DNA of 64,000 bases from JAAYXE01 sp964391195 (GCA_964391195.1 CAYMLG010000004.1:100619-164618), one strand, 5' to 3'. Shown: positions 24,672 to 33,270, counted from the first letter of the stretch. Made by a program: numbers and translations. Notes: generated by a model from the letters alone, not told the origin.

Positions 24672-24771
24672 GCCCCGGGCATCCCAGGAAGCGCGCTGTG
24701 ACCAGGGATAAACCCGGGAATCAGGCAAGATAGGGGGATACAAGACCAAAATTGAATTTGAGGAGGGAAAC

Positions 24772-25482
24772 ATGACGCTTCAAGCTGCCATCTTCGATAT
24801 GGACGGCGTGTTGACCGCCACCGTGGAATACCATTACCAGTCCTGGAAAAGCGCCTGCGCTGAGTTCGGGCTGCCCTTCTCCCGAGAATTGAACGAGAAG
24901 CTGTTGGGGCTTACCCGGCAGCGTTCGCTCGAAGTGATCCTGGGAGAGGCGATTGTGCCGCCGGAGACCTTCCAGGAGATCCTGCGCTTAAAAAACGAAC
25001 ATTACCTGCGCCTGGTCGAAAAGATGTCCGCTGACGACCTGCTGCCCGGGGTGGCCAGCCTGTTGGCGGAGATGGAAACCGCCGGGATTCGCCTGGGCGT
25101 GGCCACTGCCAGCCAGAACGCCGCCCGGGTGCTAGACCGCCTGGGCATCGCTCGCTATTTTCAGGTCGTCGTTGATGGCACCGCCGGGCTGCCTTCGAAG
25201 CCCGCGCCGGACGTGTATTTGCACGCCGCCCGCCTGTTGCAGGCGGCGCCAGAAACCTGTCTGGTGCTGGAAGACAGCCAGGCCGGCGTGGAGGCTGCCT
25301 TAGCCGCCGGCATGTGCGTGGTGGGCCTCGGGCCGATCTCCCGTGTCGGGCAGGCTCATGCTGTGTTTTGCGACCTGTCGCGGGCGCACCTGGAAGAACT
25401 GGTCGCCATCTATAACTGGTGGAGCGCCGCCTACAACTACTGCAAGGTGAAAATATACGCAGACTGGATGAGCGGTTCTTAA
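24772..25482 (+). CDS. HAD phosphatase, beta-phosphoglucomutase-like
   Basis: A 236-residue HAD subfamily IA protein. The nucleophile loop is AIFDMDGVLTATVEYHYQSW (Asp8 and Asp10), followed by a helical cap, VATASQNAARVLDRLGI (motif II), KPAPDVYLHAA with the motif III lysine, and VLEDSQAGVEAALAAGM (motif IV). It is closest in pattern to beta-phosphoglucomutase and sugar-phosphate phosphatases. ATG 24772 follows GAGGAGG. It stands alone in its orientation group, with the long kinase gene 388 bases downstream. The exact sugar phosphate cannot be read. Confidence 0.87.
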   Translation: MTLQAAIFDMDGVLTATVEYHYQSWKSACAEFGLPFSRELNEKLLGLTRQRSLEVILGEAIVPPETFQEILRLKNEHYLRLVEKMSADDLLPGVASLLAEMETAGIRLGVATASQNAARVLDRLGIARYFQVVVDGTAGLPSKPAPDVYLHAARLLQAAPETCLVLEDSQAGVEAALAAGMCVVGLGPISRVGQAHAVFCDLSRAHLEELVAIYNWWSAAYNYCKVKIYADWMSGS

Positions 25483-25869
25483 CAATTATTCTTTTTCATA
25501 ATTATGATACAATTCATGCGCACCCATTGATGTGATTATTGGTGGGTGCTGCTGGCTGCATTAACCTGCGTCCGGCAAAACCTGGGGGGCAGAAAAGGTA
25601 AAGACAGTCGATTCGTTGCTCAGTTGAACGTAATGTACGGTGTGTCTTGCCGATGAACAGGAGCCATATCGAGACACGCTTCAAACCGGAGGATTGCTCT
25701 AAACCATCTGCTTGCGAGACCCAGCAGGCGGAATCGAAGCGCTTGTAACCTGTAAAGCTGCGGGTTCAAGGGATTCCGAGCCCCGAGGAGAGCAGCGCCG
25801 GGCACACAGAATGGTAGTTTGAGTAAACGGTTCGATTTTTACTGTCTATGATCTTTTGGGAGGTGCGTT
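25483..25869 (+). other. Intergenic region upstream of the large sensor kinase
   Basis: These 387 bases hold no convincing gene. An extended -10-like TATGATACAAT (25503-25513) sits in an AT-rich stretch but lacks a clear -35. It is followed by an inverted repeat GCACCCA/TGGGTGC (25520-25549), either an operator or a stem in the leader. The remaining 300 bases are featureless to my eye. The kinase Shine-Dalgarno GGGAGGTG is at the right end. Confidence 0.5.
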
Positions 25870-28800
25870 TTGACCAAAGGTAAGGGCCGCATCATTTACA
25901 GGGACCACAGGAGTGAGAAGGGCGGCGCCAGGCGATTGGATGTAACCGAGTTGGTGGAACGCCTGGCGGCGGCGGAGGGTACTCTCCAGACGGTGGTCGC
26001 TAGCGAAGAGCAAGGTCCGGATGATGAGGATCAAGAGGGGGTCATTCTGCTGCAGCAGGCACAGGAAGCGCTGCAGAAATATGCCGGGCGCTACCAGCGC
26101 CTGTTCAGCCGCATGGCGGCAGTCATTTTCGAGCTGGATCCCCAGGGAACAATTCTTGAAGTTAATGAAGCGATCCAGCCTCTGACCGGATACAGCCCGG
26201 CTGAGCTGATCGGCCAGAATTGGTGGGATGTGTTTTGCCCGGAGCAGCCCGATGAACAGGCCGGTGAGCTGCCTGAGCTGCTCCGCGTGAGCGACGTCTC
26301 CAATTACGAGCTGAAAATCAGGACCCGGTCGGGCGGCGAGCTCATCCTGGAGCTGAATACTGGCAATTACTACTCGGAAGCGGGGGCCCTGGAACGGATC
26401 GTCGGGTTCGGCCTCGACATCACCGCCCGCAAACAGGCCGAGGAGCGCATCCAGCGCAAGCAACTGCAGCTCGCCTATGCCCAGCAAGAGGCTCAAATCG
26501 GGAGCTGGATCTGGGAGCTCAACTCGGATACCATCACCTGGTCTGATGATTTATTCCGTATTTTTGGGGTAACCCGCGGGGAGTTCGAGCCCAGCTACGC
26601 GGGCTGGCTGGAATCGATCCATCCCGAAGACCGCGCTCGGGCGGATAATTTGGTGAAAGCGGCCCTTATCAGCCATAAACCGTTTACCTTCGAACACCGG
26701 ATCCTTCGTCCGGATGGGCAGGTGCGGTTCATCCGGGGGCGTGGCGAAGTGTTCCTGGACGAGCATGGCCGCCCGGCGCGCCTGGTGGGGACCGCGCAAG
26801 ATGTGACCGCTCGCGTGGAAGTGGAACACACCCTGGAGCAGATCAATGTATCCCTGCAGCAGGCCAACGATAACCTGGAGCAGCGGGTGGGTGAGCGCAC
26901 AGCAGCCCTGAAGAAGGCCAACCGCCAGTTGAAGGAGATCAACCTGCGGCTGGAAGAGACCAATCGCCAGTTGGGGCTGGCCAACCAACGCCTGCAGACG
27001 GTTCTCCAATATCTGCCTGTGGCTGTGCTCATCGCGGATGCCGCCGGGCGGATCATCGAGAAAAACGGCATGGTCGATCAGTTATGGGGCGGCGAGGCCC
27101 TCATGCCCGAGCGCATCGAGCAGTACGGAGAGTACAAAGGGTGGTGGGCGGAGACCGGGGAGCCCCTGGGCGCCGAAGATTGGGCTTTGGCCCGGGCGGT
27201 GTTGCACGGCGAAATCTCGGTCGGCGAAGTGATCGACATCGAGCGGTTCGACGGTTCGCGGGGTACGATCCTCAACTCTTCCGTCCCGTTCTACGATGCT
27301 CAGGGCGAGATCACCGGGGCGGTGGCCGTCAGCCAGGATATCACTCACCAGCGGCAGCTCGAGCAGGCTGCACACCGGGCGGCCGGTGAAGCGCTCCGCC
27401 GGGCAGAAGAACTGGCTGCCGTGTTCACCGCCATGGCCGACGCGGTTATTGTGTTCGACGCTGCAGGCGTGGTGCAAGAGGCGAACCCGGCGGCGGTTGA
27501 GTCTTTCGGGTTCAATCCGGTTGGCCTGAACAACCTCCAGTTGGCGAAAAAGGTCCAGCTGTGCTACCCGGATGAGCGCCGGGTGCCCACCGAAGAGCTA
27601 CCCTCCAGTCGCGCCCTCAGAGGGGAGAAATCCACCGAAGTCCGCCTGCTGTTGACCAACGTCAGCGGTGAGCTGCGTTCGGTCACCGTTTCGGCCTCCC
27701 CGCTGCAGGCGGCCGATACTTCAACAGCCGGGGTGGTTGTCCTCTGGCGGGATATCACCGAGCGCGAACAGTTGATGGAACAGATCGCCCGGGTGCGGGA
27801 TGAGCTCGAAGTGCGGGTGCAAGAACGCACCCAAGAGCTGGCCAAGGCCAACGCCGAATTGGTGGAGAGCGAAGCCCGCTTCCGCCTGGTGATCGAGTCG
27901 ATCAAAGATTATGCCATTTTTGTTCTGGATCCGGATGGATATATCACCAGTTGGAATGCGGGGGCGGAGGCGATCAAGGGCTACCGGGCCGAGGAGGTCA
28001 TCGGCAAGCATTATTCCCTTTTCTACCCACCCGAACAGGTGGAGATCAATGTGCCCCAGATTATCCTGGAGCGGGCGGCCCAGGTCGGCCGCTTCGAGAC
28101 CGAAGGCTGGCGGGTGAGGAAAGACGGCTCCCGTTTCTGGGCCAATGTGGTCATCACTGCCCTGCGGGATGAGAACGGGCAGTTGCGCGGCTTTGCCAAG
28201 GTCACTCGCGATATGACCCGCCGCAAGCAGTCGGATGAAGCCCTGCGCCGCCAGACCGGGTTTGTGCGCCTGCTGCAGGAAATTGCCGTGGCTGCAAACC
28301 AGGCGGTATCGGTCGAGCAGGTGATGCAGTTCGCCATGGAGCGGATCTGCAAGCACACCGGCTGGGTCGCCGGGCACTGGTTCAACCTGGCCGCCGATGG
28401 ATCGGGCGAACTGGTCTCGATGCAGCGCTGGCATTCCGCCGATCTATCCGCCTTCGATGAATTCCTACAGGCCACACGGGTCCAGCGTTACCGGGTGGGT
28501 GAAGGCATCCCCGGCCAGGTCCTGGCCAGCGGAGACCCGCTGTGGGTGCAGGATGTTACCCGCATGCCGGGCTACCGGCGGAAGGAAGAGGCCTTGCGCA
28601 GCGGCATCCGCACCTGCGTGGCTGTTCCGGTGTTGGTAGGCGAGCAGGTGGTCGCGGTCCTCGAGTTCTACGCCCAGAACATATCTCCTCCGGATGTTCC
28701 CCTGTTGAACGTCCTGGCGCACATCGGCACCCAACTGGGCCGGGTGGTGGAGCGGAAACGGAGTGAGAGAGCGCTGGTGGAAAGCGAAGCCCGTTTCCGG

Positions 28801-29889
28801 ACCATCTTCGAAGGCGCGCCGATGGGGATCGAGTTGATCGACCTGGATGGTCGCATGCTGGCTTACAACCCGGCGATTTCCAGAATATTGGGGTATGCGA
28901 AAGAAGACCTGTGGCGCGAGGCCTCCAGCAACAACCGGAGCCTGGTGAACATCGTCACCGCCCGGCCGCCGAAGACCGAATATTTCACCCACGATCCCCT
29001 CACCACACCACTCAAGGCGGCCGCCAACCGCTTGGATATGCTCTTCGAACAGCTCCGCTCCGGCAAACGGGATTCCTACCACCTGGAGAGACCCTATCTG
29101 CGGAAAGACGGGCAGATCGTGTGGGGCCGCCTCTCGGTATCTCTGGTGCGGGATTCCGACGGCGCCCCGCAGTACGCCATCGGCATCCTCGAAGATGAGA
29201 CCGAGCGCAAGCAGATGGAGGCCGACCTGGCGGATCTGAAGCGCCGGCAGATCGAGGGCCGGGAAGCGGAGCGGCTTCACCTCTCCCAGGAACTGCACGA
29301 CGGGCCGCTGCAGGACTTGATCGGCCTCACCTTCCATATGAAGGCTTTCAGCGATTTGCTTCCCGAAACCGTGGACATCCGCCCGGTGCAGGAGATCCAG
29401 GCCAACATCCAGCAGGTGGTCCGCACGCTGCGCACCATCTGCGGCGACCTGCGGCCCCCTACCCTGGCCCCGTTTGGGCTCGAGAAGGCCATCCGCTCGC
29501 ACGCCGAAGACTTCCAGGATCTCCATCCGGAGATTATGATGGGGCTGGATCTGATGCCCGATGGGCAGTTGCTGCCAGAGAAGGTGCGCCTGGCTTTGTT
29601 CAGGGTTTATCAACAGGCGCTGATGAACGTGCTGCGGCACGCCCACGCCCGGCATGTGCTCATTCGCCTGGCGCTGACAGAAGATGAAGTGCTCCTCGAA
29701 GTCACGGATGATGGCAAGGGCTTTACCATGCCGGGTCGCTGGATCGATCTGGCGCGCAAGGGGCACCTCGGGTTGGTGGGTGTCTCCGAACGGGTGGAAG
29801 CGATCGGTGGGCAGCTCAACGTAGAGTCGGAGGAGGGGAAGGGTACCCGGCTTTGGGTCACCGTCTCGCTTCATGGACAGTTAAACTGA
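25870..29889 (+). CDS. Soluble multi-PAS/GAF sensor histidine kinase (HisKA_3 type)
   Basis: A 1339-residue cytoplasmic kinase with no membrane segment. By eye: PAS at about 75-190, PAS at 205-315 (GSWIWELNSDTITWSDDLF), a coiled coil at 318-375, PAS at 378-500, PAS at 510-625, a coiled coil at 630-662, PAS at 668-785 (YAIFVLDPDGYITSWN), GAF at 800-960, PAS at 972-1120. These are followed by a HisKA_3 dimerisation domain with the phospho-acceptor in HLSQELHDGPLQDL near 1135 and an HATPase_c domain (EVTDDGKGF, HLGLVGVSERVEAIGG) to the end. Such kinases pair with NarL-type regulators, three of which follow. TTG start with GGGAGGTG upstream. Seven sensory domains suggest integration of several redox, light or ligand signals. 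Confidence 0.92.
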   Translation: MTKGKGRIIYRDHRSEKGGARRLDVTELVERLAAAEGTLQTVVASEEQGPDDEDQEGVILLQQAQEALQKYAGRYQRLFSRMAAVIFELDPQGTILEVNEAIQPLTGYSPAELIGQNWWDVFCPEQPDEQAGELPELLRVSDVSNYELKIRTRSGGELILELNTGNYYSEAGALERIVGFGLDITARKQAEERIQRKQLQLAYAQQEAQIGSWIWELNSDTITWSDDLFRIFGVTRGEFEPSYAGWLESIHPEDRARADNLVKAALISHKPFTFEHRILRPDGQVRFIRGRGEVFLDEHGRPARLVGTAQDVTARVEVEHTLEQINVSLQQANDNLEQRVGERTAALKKANRQLKEINLRLEETNRQLGLANQRLQTVLQYLPVAVLIADAAGRIIEKNGMVDQLWGGEALMPERIEQYGEYKGWWAETGEPLGAEDWALARAVLHGEISVGEVIDIERFDGSRGTILNSSVPFYDAQGEITGAVAVSQDITHQRQLEQAAHRAAGEALRRAEELAAVFTAMADAVIVFDAAGVVQEANPAAVESFGFNPVGLNNLQLAKKVQLCYPDERRVPTEELPSSRALRGEKSTEVRLLLTNVSGELRSVTVSASPLQAADTSTAGVVVLWRDITEREQLMEQIARVRDELEVRVQERTQELAKANAELVESEARFRLVIESIKDYAIFVLDPDGYITSWNAGAEAIKGYRAEEVIGKHYSLFYPPEQVEINVPQIILERAAQVGRFETEGWRVRKDGSRFWANVVITALRDENGQLRGFAKVTRDMTRRKQSDEALRRQTGFVRLLQEIAVAANQAVSVEQVMQFAMERICKHTGWVAGHWFNLAADGSGELVSMQRWHSADLSAFDEFLQATRVQRYRVGEGIPGQVLASGDPLWVQDVTRMPGYRRKEEALRSGIRTCVAVPVLVGEQVVAVLEFYAQNISPPDVPLLNVLAHIGTQLGRVVERKRSERALVESEARFRTIFEGAPMGIELIDLDGRMLAYNPAISRILGYAKEDLWREASSNNRSLVNIVTARPPKTEYFTHDPLTTPLKAAANRLDMLFEQLRSGKRDSYHLERPYLRKDGQIVWGRLSVSLVRDSDGAPQYAIGILEDETERKQMEADLADLKRRQIEGREAERLHLSQELHDGPLQDLIGLTFHMKAFSDLLPETVDIRPVQEIQANIQQVVRTLRTICGDLRPPTLAPFGLEKAIRSHAEDFQDLHPEIMMGLDLMPDGQLLPEKVRLALFRVYQQALMNVLRHAHARHVLIRLALTEDEVLLEVTDDGKGFTMPGRWIDLARKGHLGLVGVSERVEAIGGQLNVESEEGKGTRLWVTVSLHGQLN

Positions 29890-29905
29890 AAGTTGTAAAA
29901 CCGAT

Positions 29906-29911
29906 TATAAT
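29906..29911 (+). promoter_or_regulatory. Possible -10 box for the first response regulator
   Basis: A consensus TATAAT stands 37 bases before the regulator start, just after the kinase stop. A TTAAAC at 29881 with a 19-base gap is the best -35 candidate. It would allow the regulator to be made independently of the kinase. Confidence 0.4.
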
Positions 29912-29948
29912 TCAGCTAGAAATTGTCTTTTTTGAAAGGTAGGGAGAT

Positions 29949-30584
29949 ATGAGTAAAACCCAGGTTCTTCTTGTGGATGATCATCCAGTCGTAAGGGCTG
30001 GGATTCGGAATCTCCTGGAACGGGCGCCCGATATCCTGGTTGTTGGGGAAGCCAGCGATGGCACCGAGGCGCTGCGCCTGGCCAAGGAATTGGTCCCAGA
30101 TGTGATCCTGTTGGATATGGAAATGCCGGGTTTGAACGGCAGTGAAGTAGCCCAGGCCCTGCAGGCCTCGGGTCTTCAGGTGCGGATCCTGGCGTTGAGC
30201 GCCCATGATGACCGCCAGTACATTCAAGAGCTGCTGGCGAACGGCGCAGCCGGCTATCTGATCAAGGAAGAGGTGCCTGAGGCGATCGTCGAGGCGGTGC
30301 GCGGCGTGTCGCGCGGCGAGCAGGGTTGGGTGAGCCGGCGAGTGGCAGCCCAGATGTCGAACTGGATGCGAGAAGATGTCCAGGAAGATCGCAGCGGGCT
30401 GACGACCCGAGAAGTTCAGGTGCTCCAGGCCGTCGTAGGGGGGAAGACGAACCAGGAGATCGGCCTCGAACTGGGGATCAGCGAGAAAACTGTGGAGAAA
30501 CACCTGGAAGGGATTTTCTCGAAGCTCGGCGTCGCCTCCCGGGTGGAAGCGGCCGTCCACGCGGTGCGCGAGGGCTGGGTTTAA
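29949..30584 (+). CDS. NarL/FixJ-family response regulator
   Basis: A 211-residue response regulator with an intact receiver: acidic pair Asp10-Asp11, phospho-acceptor Asp56 in ILLDMEMPG, switch serine in ALSAHDD and the conserved lysine in YLIKEEVP. The C-terminal LuxR-type helix-turn-helix is LTTREVQVLQAVVGGKTNQE followed by ISEKTVEKHLEGIFSKL. It follows the kinase by 59 bases and is its most likely partner. The receiver shares the unusual run RGEQGWVSRR with the regulator at 31734, marking them as paralogues. It is a candidate reader of the tandem-dyad promoters. A strong terminator follows. Confidence 0.93.
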   Translation: MSKTQVLLVDDHPVVRAGIRNLLERAPDILVVGEASDGTEALRLAKELVPDVILLDMEMPGLNGSEVAQALQASGLQVRILALSAHDDRQYIQELLANGAAGYLIKEEVPEAIVEAVRGVSRGEQGWVSRRVAAQMSNWMREDVQEDRSGLTTREVQVLQAVVGGKTNQEIGLELGISEKTVEKHLEGIFSKLGVASRVEAAVHAVREGWV

Positions 30585-30618
30585 TTACCCGGACCTAAGC
30601 ATTCGGACCGGCCCCTAG

Positions 30619-30655
30619 AAGCAGTGGTCTCGGCAGCCGCGATCACTGCTTTTTT
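30619..30655 (+). terminator. Rho-independent terminator after the response regulator
   Basis: AAGCAGTG (30619-30626) pairs with CACTGCTT (30644-30651) around a 17-base loop and runs into T residues to 30655. It separates the kinase-regulator unit from the tandem-dyad promoter 13 bases downstream. Confidence 0.85.
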
Positions 30656-30667
30656 GCTACCCCTCCC

Positions 30668-30734
30668 TAGGGGAAATCCCTACCGAGTCTTAAGGAACAT
30701 TCCCCATTGCTCGGCCTCCCCGGTAGGGTTATAT
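30668..30734 (+). promoter_or_regulatory. Tandem-dyad promoter, copy 3 (response regulator with pseudo-receiver)
   Basis: Dyad 1 TAGGGGAAATCCCTA (30668-30682, one base longer than elsewhere), 8-base gap, dyad 2 core AGGAACATTCCCC (30693-30705). Then TTGCTC (30707-30712), 16 bases, TTATAT (30729-30734). It lies upstream of the regulator at 30882, so that regulator may control its own gene. A stem TGAGAG/CTCTCA follows in the leader (about 30744-30759). Confidence 0.8.
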
Positions 30735-30881
30735 TCATCATCAATGAGAGATGCCTCTCATATGATGATGGGCGCTTTTACCGGTGATTCTTCCAGGTTG
30801 TTCTGTGATCCACCGGAATTGGATAGCTCGCTGGGGGAAATAAGAGCGGGAGATTAAAGCCCTTTTCCATAGGAGATCATT

Positions 30882-31616
30882 ATGATTCGTTTGCTTATCA
30901 TGGACAACGATGCTCAATCCGGCGCAGAATTGGCGGCCCTGGTACAGCAGGACAGTGAACTCCAGGTCGCCGGACAGGCAGCCAGCATTTTAGATGGCCT
31001 TCAATGCGCCCAGGATTGCGAACTGGCTTTAGTGAGCGCCGCTCTACCGGAGGATGGCGCCCTCAACTTCTTGTGTACTTTATCGTATTACGATATCTGT
31101 ATCCCGGTGCTGATCATCGGCAGTAACGAGACGAAAGGTGAGATCCTGCAATTCATCGAGTCGGGCGCCCGCGGATACATCACCCGGAGCACCGTCCCCC
31201 AGGAGCTGAACCGCAATATCTACGGGATTCTCCGCGGGGAGGCCTACCTGCCTCCGGATGTGGTGGGCGATTTGGTAGCTCGCCTGGCTGAATTGAGTTC
31301 CTGGTATGAGGAGATTCAGCCGGCCGGCGGCCCGGCCGATAAGCTGACCCGGCGTGAGCGCGAAGTGCTGCGCCTGATCGGACGCGATTTTACCAATCAG
31401 GATATCGCCAACCACCTGATTATTGAAGTTGGCACTGTCAAAAATCACGTTCACAATATTTTGTCGAAGCTGAACGTGACCAGCCGCCGCGAAGCGGCTG
31501 CATATTTGCCTGTTCTCCGAGCTCGAACCAGGCGCCGGAAGCGGCCGCTGGAGATGGAACCGAGAGAAACATATTACCGGCAAGCTGATCTGAGGCCGGT
31601 GGGTGGGAGCGGATAA
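30882..31616 (+). CDS. NarL-type regulator with degenerate receiver domain
   Basis: A 244-residue LuxR/NarL regulator whose receiver has lost the phosphorylation site. Aligning LALVSAALPEDG with the usual LLDxxMPG places Ser52 where the phospho-acceptor Asp should be. The acidic pair is reduced to Asp8-Asn9, and the switch lysine is Arg in GYITRSTVP. The DNA-binding domain is instead the best preserved of the three: LTRREREVLRLIGRDFTNQD, then VGTVKNHVHNILSKLNVTSR. A basic tail follows. It is preceded by its own tandem-dyad promoter. Control by phosphorylation is therefore unlikely; it may be set by abundance, by partner binding or by autoregulation. It is a strong candidate for the regulon's DNA-binding activator. 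Confidence 0.88.
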   Translation: MIRLLIMDNDAQSGAELAALVQQDSELQVAGQAASILDGLQCAQDCELALVSAALPEDGALNFLCTLSYYDICIPVLIIGSNETKGEILQFIESGARGYITRSTVPQELNRNIYGILRGEAYLPPDVVGDLVARLAELSSWYEEIQPAGGPADKLTRREREVLRLIGRDFTNQDIANHLIIEVGTVKNHVHNILSKLNVTSRREAAAYLPVLRARTRRRKRPLEMEPRETYYRQADLRPVGGSG

Positions 31617-31733
31617 ACCTGCGCCCACAGGCCGGCTACCGCAGGCCAGCTGGAGCTGGTGAGCAGTTCCTGGCCTTCCCCCGCGTGGTTGAAAAAGTGA
31701 ACAGGAATGTGCCTGGATTGGACAAAGGTACGA

Positions 31734-32333
31734 ATGGCGATTCGAGTGGTCCTGGCAGACGATCACAACATGGTAAGGACCGGTATTCGCAATATCCTTC
31801 AGGCCGCGCCTGAGATCGAAGTTGTCGGCGAGGCGGACAATGGCTTGCAGGCTTTGGAACTGGTCGCCGACCTATCCCCAGATGTCCTTGTGTTGGACGT
31901 CGAAATGCCGGTCCTGCGTGGCATCGATGTGGCCCAGCAACTGCAGGCGGAGGGGCACGCCCCTTCGATCCTGGCTGTCTCTGCCCACGAGGACAACCAT
32001 TTTATTATGGAGATGCTGGAGACCGGCGCCTCCGGCTATCTGACCAAATCTGAAGTGCCCGATTCATTGGTGAGGGCGGTGCGCGGTGTCGCCCGCGGCG
32101 AGCAGGGGTGGGTGAGCCGGCGTATCGCAGCCCGCATCGCCATCTCCCTGCATTTAGAAAAGCCCTCCCTGTTAGCGCTCGAATTGAACGACGTCAAGCT
32201 GCTCCGCCTGTTTTTGGCCGAGCGCAGCGACTCCCAGATCGCCCAATCCCTCGCCATTTCTGCAGATGAAGTTCATACACGGCTCGATGCCTGGGCGCGC
32301 CTCATCCGCCGCTTCTTGCGCGATCGGGTATAG
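31734..32333 (+). CDS. Response regulator with intact receiver and divergent C-terminal domain
   Basis: A 199-residue protein from ATG 31734 (AAAGG upstream; the frame is open to 31707). The receiver is complete: Asp9-Asp10, Asp55 in LVLDVEMPV, AVSAHEDN and the lysine in YLTKSEVP. It is a clear paralogue of the regulator at 29949, including RGEQGWVSRR. The C-terminal part keeps the helix-turn-helix layout (LELNDVKLLRLFLAERSDSQ, then ISADEVHTRLDAWARLI) but has lost the conserved TxRE and the K-x-H recognition-helix pattern. It may bind DNA weakly or act as a phosphate sink or partner. It precedes a tandem-dyad promoter and ends within 14 bases of it. Confidence 0.85.
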   Translation: MAIRVVLADDHNMVRTGIRNILQAAPEIEVVGEADNGLQALELVADLSPDVLVLDVEMPVLRGIDVAQQLQAEGHAPSILAVSAHEDNHFIMEMLETGASGYLTKSEVPDSLVRAVRGVARGEQGWVSRRIAARIAISLHLEKPSLLALELNDVKLLRLFLAERSDSQIAQSLAISADEVHTRLDAWARLIRRFLRDRV

Positions 32334-32346
32334 CCGCACCGCTGGC

Positions 32347-32411
32347 TAGGGGAATCCCTAATTCTCCAGGGGAAGATTCCCCATTGTTCTGTGCAGTCGG
32401 GCCGGTTACCC
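32347..32411 (+). promoter_or_regulatory. Tandem-dyad promoter, copy 4 (csbD operon)
   Basis: Dyad 1 TAGGGGAATCCCTA (32347-32360); dyad 2 GGGGAAGATTCCCC (32369-32382), the most symmetric of the five; centres 22 bp apart. The -35-like TTGTTC is at 32384-32389. At the standard 16-base spacing the -10 position reads TTACCC (32406-32411), the weakest of the set. This would suit a promoter fully dependent on an activator. Confidence 0.78.
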
Positions 32412-32485
32412 TTAATTATGGCATCCTATCGGGCTGTTCGAGCCATCGATCGACCCGGTAGAAAGAATATGGAAAAGGAGTGGAT

Positions 32486-32704
32486 ATGGCGAATGATATC
32501 TTGAAGGGCAATTGGAAACAGCTAACCGGCGCCATGAAACAGAAATGGGGGGAGCTCACGGATGATGAGCTGGTGGAAATTGCGGGCCAGCGGGACAAAC
32601 TGGCGGGCAAGCTCCAGGAAAAATATGGTTACACCAAGATCCAGGCGGAACAGGCCATCGACGAATTCTTGAGAAAATCCGGCAGCGATTCTGTCCGGAT
32701 GTGA
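32486..32704 (+). CDS. CsbD-family stress-response protein
   Basis: A 72-residue CsbD-family protein, a small hydrophilic helical protein induced in general stress in Bacillus and many other bacteria; its mechanism is unknown. The conserved start MANDILKGNWKQLTGAMKQK and the WGELTDDELVEIAGQRDKLA segment are both present. ATG 32486 follows AAAGGAG at five bases. It heads a small operon with a DUF3309 protein and a GlsB-like membrane protein under promoter copy 4. Confidence 0.93.
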   Translation: MANDILKGNWKQLTGAMKQKWGELTDDELVEIAGQRDKLAGKLQEKYGYTKIQAEQAIDEFLRKSGSDSVRM

Positions 32705-32746
32705 TCGAGGGTTGCGACATAGTTTCGTAGAAGGGATGATCATATT

Positions 32747-32899
32747 TTGAGCTGGATTCTCGTTATCCTTTTGGTGTTGTTGCTGATCGGCGCTTTACCC
32801 GTTTGGCCTTACAGCCGCAGTTGGGGGTATGGGGGGACGGGTCTGATCGGTTTCCTGCTGCTCCTGGCGCTGATCGCGCTGCTGCTCGGGTGGTTCTGA
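32747..32899 (+). CDS. DUF3309-family small membrane protein
   Basis: A 50-residue protein beginning at a TTG codon with AAGGGA ten bases upstream. It reads as two hydrophobic helices separated by the DUF3309 hallmark GALPVWPYSRSWGYG. The helices are about residues 3-15 and 31-50. Such proteins accompany CsbD and other stress genes in many soil and plant-associated bacteria; the function is unknown. It lies between csbD and a glsB-like gene in the same direction, so it is probably co-transcribed. The assignment rests on the middle motif. Confidence 0.82.
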   Translation: MSWILVILLVLLLIGALPVWPYSRSWGYGGTGLIGFLLLLALIALLLGWF

Positions 32900-32972
32900 C
32901 CTGCGTGTGAACACCGAGCTAAGTATCGATGATTCTGCGTATATTGGCAGATAGAAGAAAGGAGAGATTAAG

Positions 32973-33236
32973 ATGGGAATAATCTCCTGGATCATCATTG
33001 GCCTGATCGCCGGCTGGCTGGCCGGCATGGTGATGAAGGGCGGTGGTTACGGGATCCTTGGTGACATCATCCTCGGCATTATCGGCGCCATCGTAGGAGG
33101 CTTCTTAGCCGGCGCGCTGTTCGGCGTCGAAGACCCCATTAGCGGGTTCGATATCAGCACCTTGATCGTAGCCTTCCTCGGCGCAGTCCTGGTTGTCGCC
33201 ATCGTCCGCGCCCTACCCGGCCGGTCCCCCGTGTGA
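32973..33236 (+). CDS. GlsB/YeaQ/YmgE-type membrane protein, copy 1
   Basis: An 87-residue protein of the transglycosylase-associated (YeaQ/YmgE, GlsB) family. Three hydrophobic helices carry the glycine-rich signature IIGLIAGWLAGMVMKGGGYG, then ILGIIGAIVGGFLAGALFG and IVAFLGAVLVVAIVRAL. In Firmicutes GlsB anchors the stress protein Asp23 to the membrane; no Asp23 is seen here. It closes the csbD unit before a 13-bp perfect hairpin. A near-identical copy lies at 34014. Confidence 0.9.
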   Translation: MGIISWIIIGLIAGWLAGMVMKGGGYGILGDIILGIIGAIVGGFLAGALFGVEDPISGFDISTLIVAFLGAVLVVAIVRALPGRSPV

Positions 33237-33270
33237 GCCTGGCCATCACCGCCTGGTGAGGATTCGATGA

